Positions 6,287-6,593 of a DNA stretch of 6,593 nucleotides are shown here, in pieces. Position numbers and translations under genes: made by a program. Location: assembly GCA_001873755.1 (NCBI GenBank), contig MNZT01000124.1, positions 1 to 6,593 on the forward strand, given 5' to 3'. The DNA is from Candidatus Wirthbacteria bacterium CG2_30_54_11 (lineage in GTDB: Bacteria; Patescibacteriota; CG2-30-54-11). Positions within the stretch are counted from its first letter, which is position 1. Every line of letters starts with the position of its first letter. Below the pieces are notes generated by a model. That model had not been told where the DNA came from and did no database searches. It was given only the letters and a program-made list of their open reading frames with translations.

Positions 6287-6360
6287 CATTTATTGCAGTA
6301 TCAGTGTATATTTTGGGTAAACTATTTGTATCCGATCCAATCCCAAGTCAAAGTGGTAGC

Positions 6361-6415
6361 TGTTCTACGTGTCAAATCATGTAAAAATGTCACCATAGGG
6401 GCGGGTAGAAATTTC
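6361..6415 (-). mobile_element. Probable terminal region of the integrase-type insertion element
   Basis: This is the non-coding stretch just past the stop codon of the transposase fragment. TGTCA occurs at 6370-6374 and 6388-6392, 18 bases apart in the same orientation, and GTCAAA recurs at 6347-6352 and 6371-6376. Repeated TGTCA-like boxes are expected at ends bound by integrase-type transposases. The outer edge is set at the TGT beginning at 6361 only as a guess; the other end of the element is outside the window. Confidence 0.4.
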
Positions 6416-6593
6416 TTACGCTGCACCTTTCCGTTGAGCTAATAAAACAAGTTTTGCCAGTTTGTCATCAATCCGTCTTTTGAGCTCAAATGGATTCAGT
6501 TCATCGTAGATAGCCCTCAACTTTCGCTTATTGGCGGGATCAACATCATCTCTCTCCAGAAGGCGCTGATACGGCGTTTTTGGCTTGTCATAG
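6416..6593 (-). CDS. Integrase-core (DDE) transposase, C-terminal fragment
   Basis: The minus-strand frame is open from the right window edge and ends with TAA at 6416-6418, giving 58 visible residues. They read Y-D-K-P-K-T-P-Y-Q-R-L-L-E-R, then K-R-K-L-R-A-I-Y-D-E-L-N-P-F-E-L-K-R-R-I-D. This is the tail typical of integrase-core transposases of the ISNCY/IS481-like kind, which carry 'K-T-P-Y-x-R-L-L' and 'L-N-P-F/V-E-L' after the catalytic domain. The catalytic residues would lie beyond the window, so activity cannot be judged. It reads toward rpsO, with about 310 bases between, so transcription from the element could run into the ribosomal gene. Family placement is from memory of the motif and is less certain than its being a transposase. 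Confidence 0.75.
   Translation of the reverse strand, partial: YDKPKTPYQRLLERDDVDPANKRKLRAIYDELNPFELKRRIDDKLAKLVLLAQRKGAA

Noticed and set aside
5988..6289. Minus-strand frames of 81 and 89 codons overlapping the rpsO start
   Set aside because: They overlap the leader and the first codons of rpsO in other frames, and show no conserved features or ribosome-binding site.
6320..6352. Outward promoter TTGACT ... TACAAA on the minus strand
   Set aside because: The spacing is only 15 bases and the -10 is weak, and the extended -10 promoter nearer rpsO is much better.
6181..6384. 67-codon hydrophobic plus-strand frame upstream of rpsO
   Set aside because: It crosses the rpsO promoter and AT-rich spacer, has no Shine-Dalgarno, and its hydrophobicity follows from T-rich DNA. 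A real small membrane protein is not excluded but not supported.

Overview
The window looks like bacterial chromosome carrying a core RNA-metabolism cluster between two mobile-element remnants. All four complete genes are on the minus strand and read rpsO -> pnp -> zinc-ribbon/DUF3352-like membrane protein -> Lon-like AAA+ ATPase. By eye these genes are moderately GC-rich, while the two edges and the 6240-6390 spacer are visibly AT-richer. TGA is not used as a sense codon in any of the genes, so the standard code fits. The polynucleotide phosphorylase has a G-S-R-F-V-K-R-E-G-R-P loop where proteobacterial enzymes have S-F-F-R-R-E-G-R-P. Together with the stripped-down Lon-like ATPase and the integrase-type transposase, this resembles Patescibacteria (CPR) or a similar uncultured lineage. 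That assignment is an inference with modest confidence; Chloroflexota and others are not excluded.

Layout. Bases 1-266 hold the 3' end of an IS5-type DDE transposase (plus strand) and a probable IS terminus. Bases 280-1329 (minus) encode a 349-residue Lon-like ATPase with its own good sigma-70-type promoter at 1378-1406. Bases 1437-3494 (minus) encode a 685-residue protein with an N-terminal zinc ribbon, one membrane segment and a duplicated extracytoplasmic module. Bases 3513-3589 are a compact repeat island of five 8-bp tandem units plus a hairpin that overlaps the pnp stop codon. Bases 3586-5727 (minus) are pnp. The 108-base rpsO-pnp spacer contains an 8-bp-stem hairpin. Bases 5836-6105 (minus) are rpsO, preceded by a structured leader and an extended -10 promoter at 6226-6253. 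Bases 6416-6593 (minus) are the last 58 codons of an integrase-type transposase, followed by a probable terminal region with repeated TGTCA motifs.

How the genes may work together. rpsO-pnp is a classic bacterial pair, translation joined to RNA turnover, and both genes are autoregulated in well-studied species. The leader of rpsO and the hairpin ahead of pnp are natural places for such control here. The membrane protein downstream has no obvious promoter and may be read through from pnp. The Lon-like gene has its own promoter.

The most unusual item is the Lon-like protein. It is an intact Lon AAA+ module by Walker A, Walker B, sensor and arginine-finger motifs. It ends where the protease domain should begin, lacks the Lon N-terminal domain, and has lost the aromatic pore-loop motif. 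It may be a natural non-proteolytic Lon ATPase, or a relic whose 3' part was displaced by the adjacent IS.
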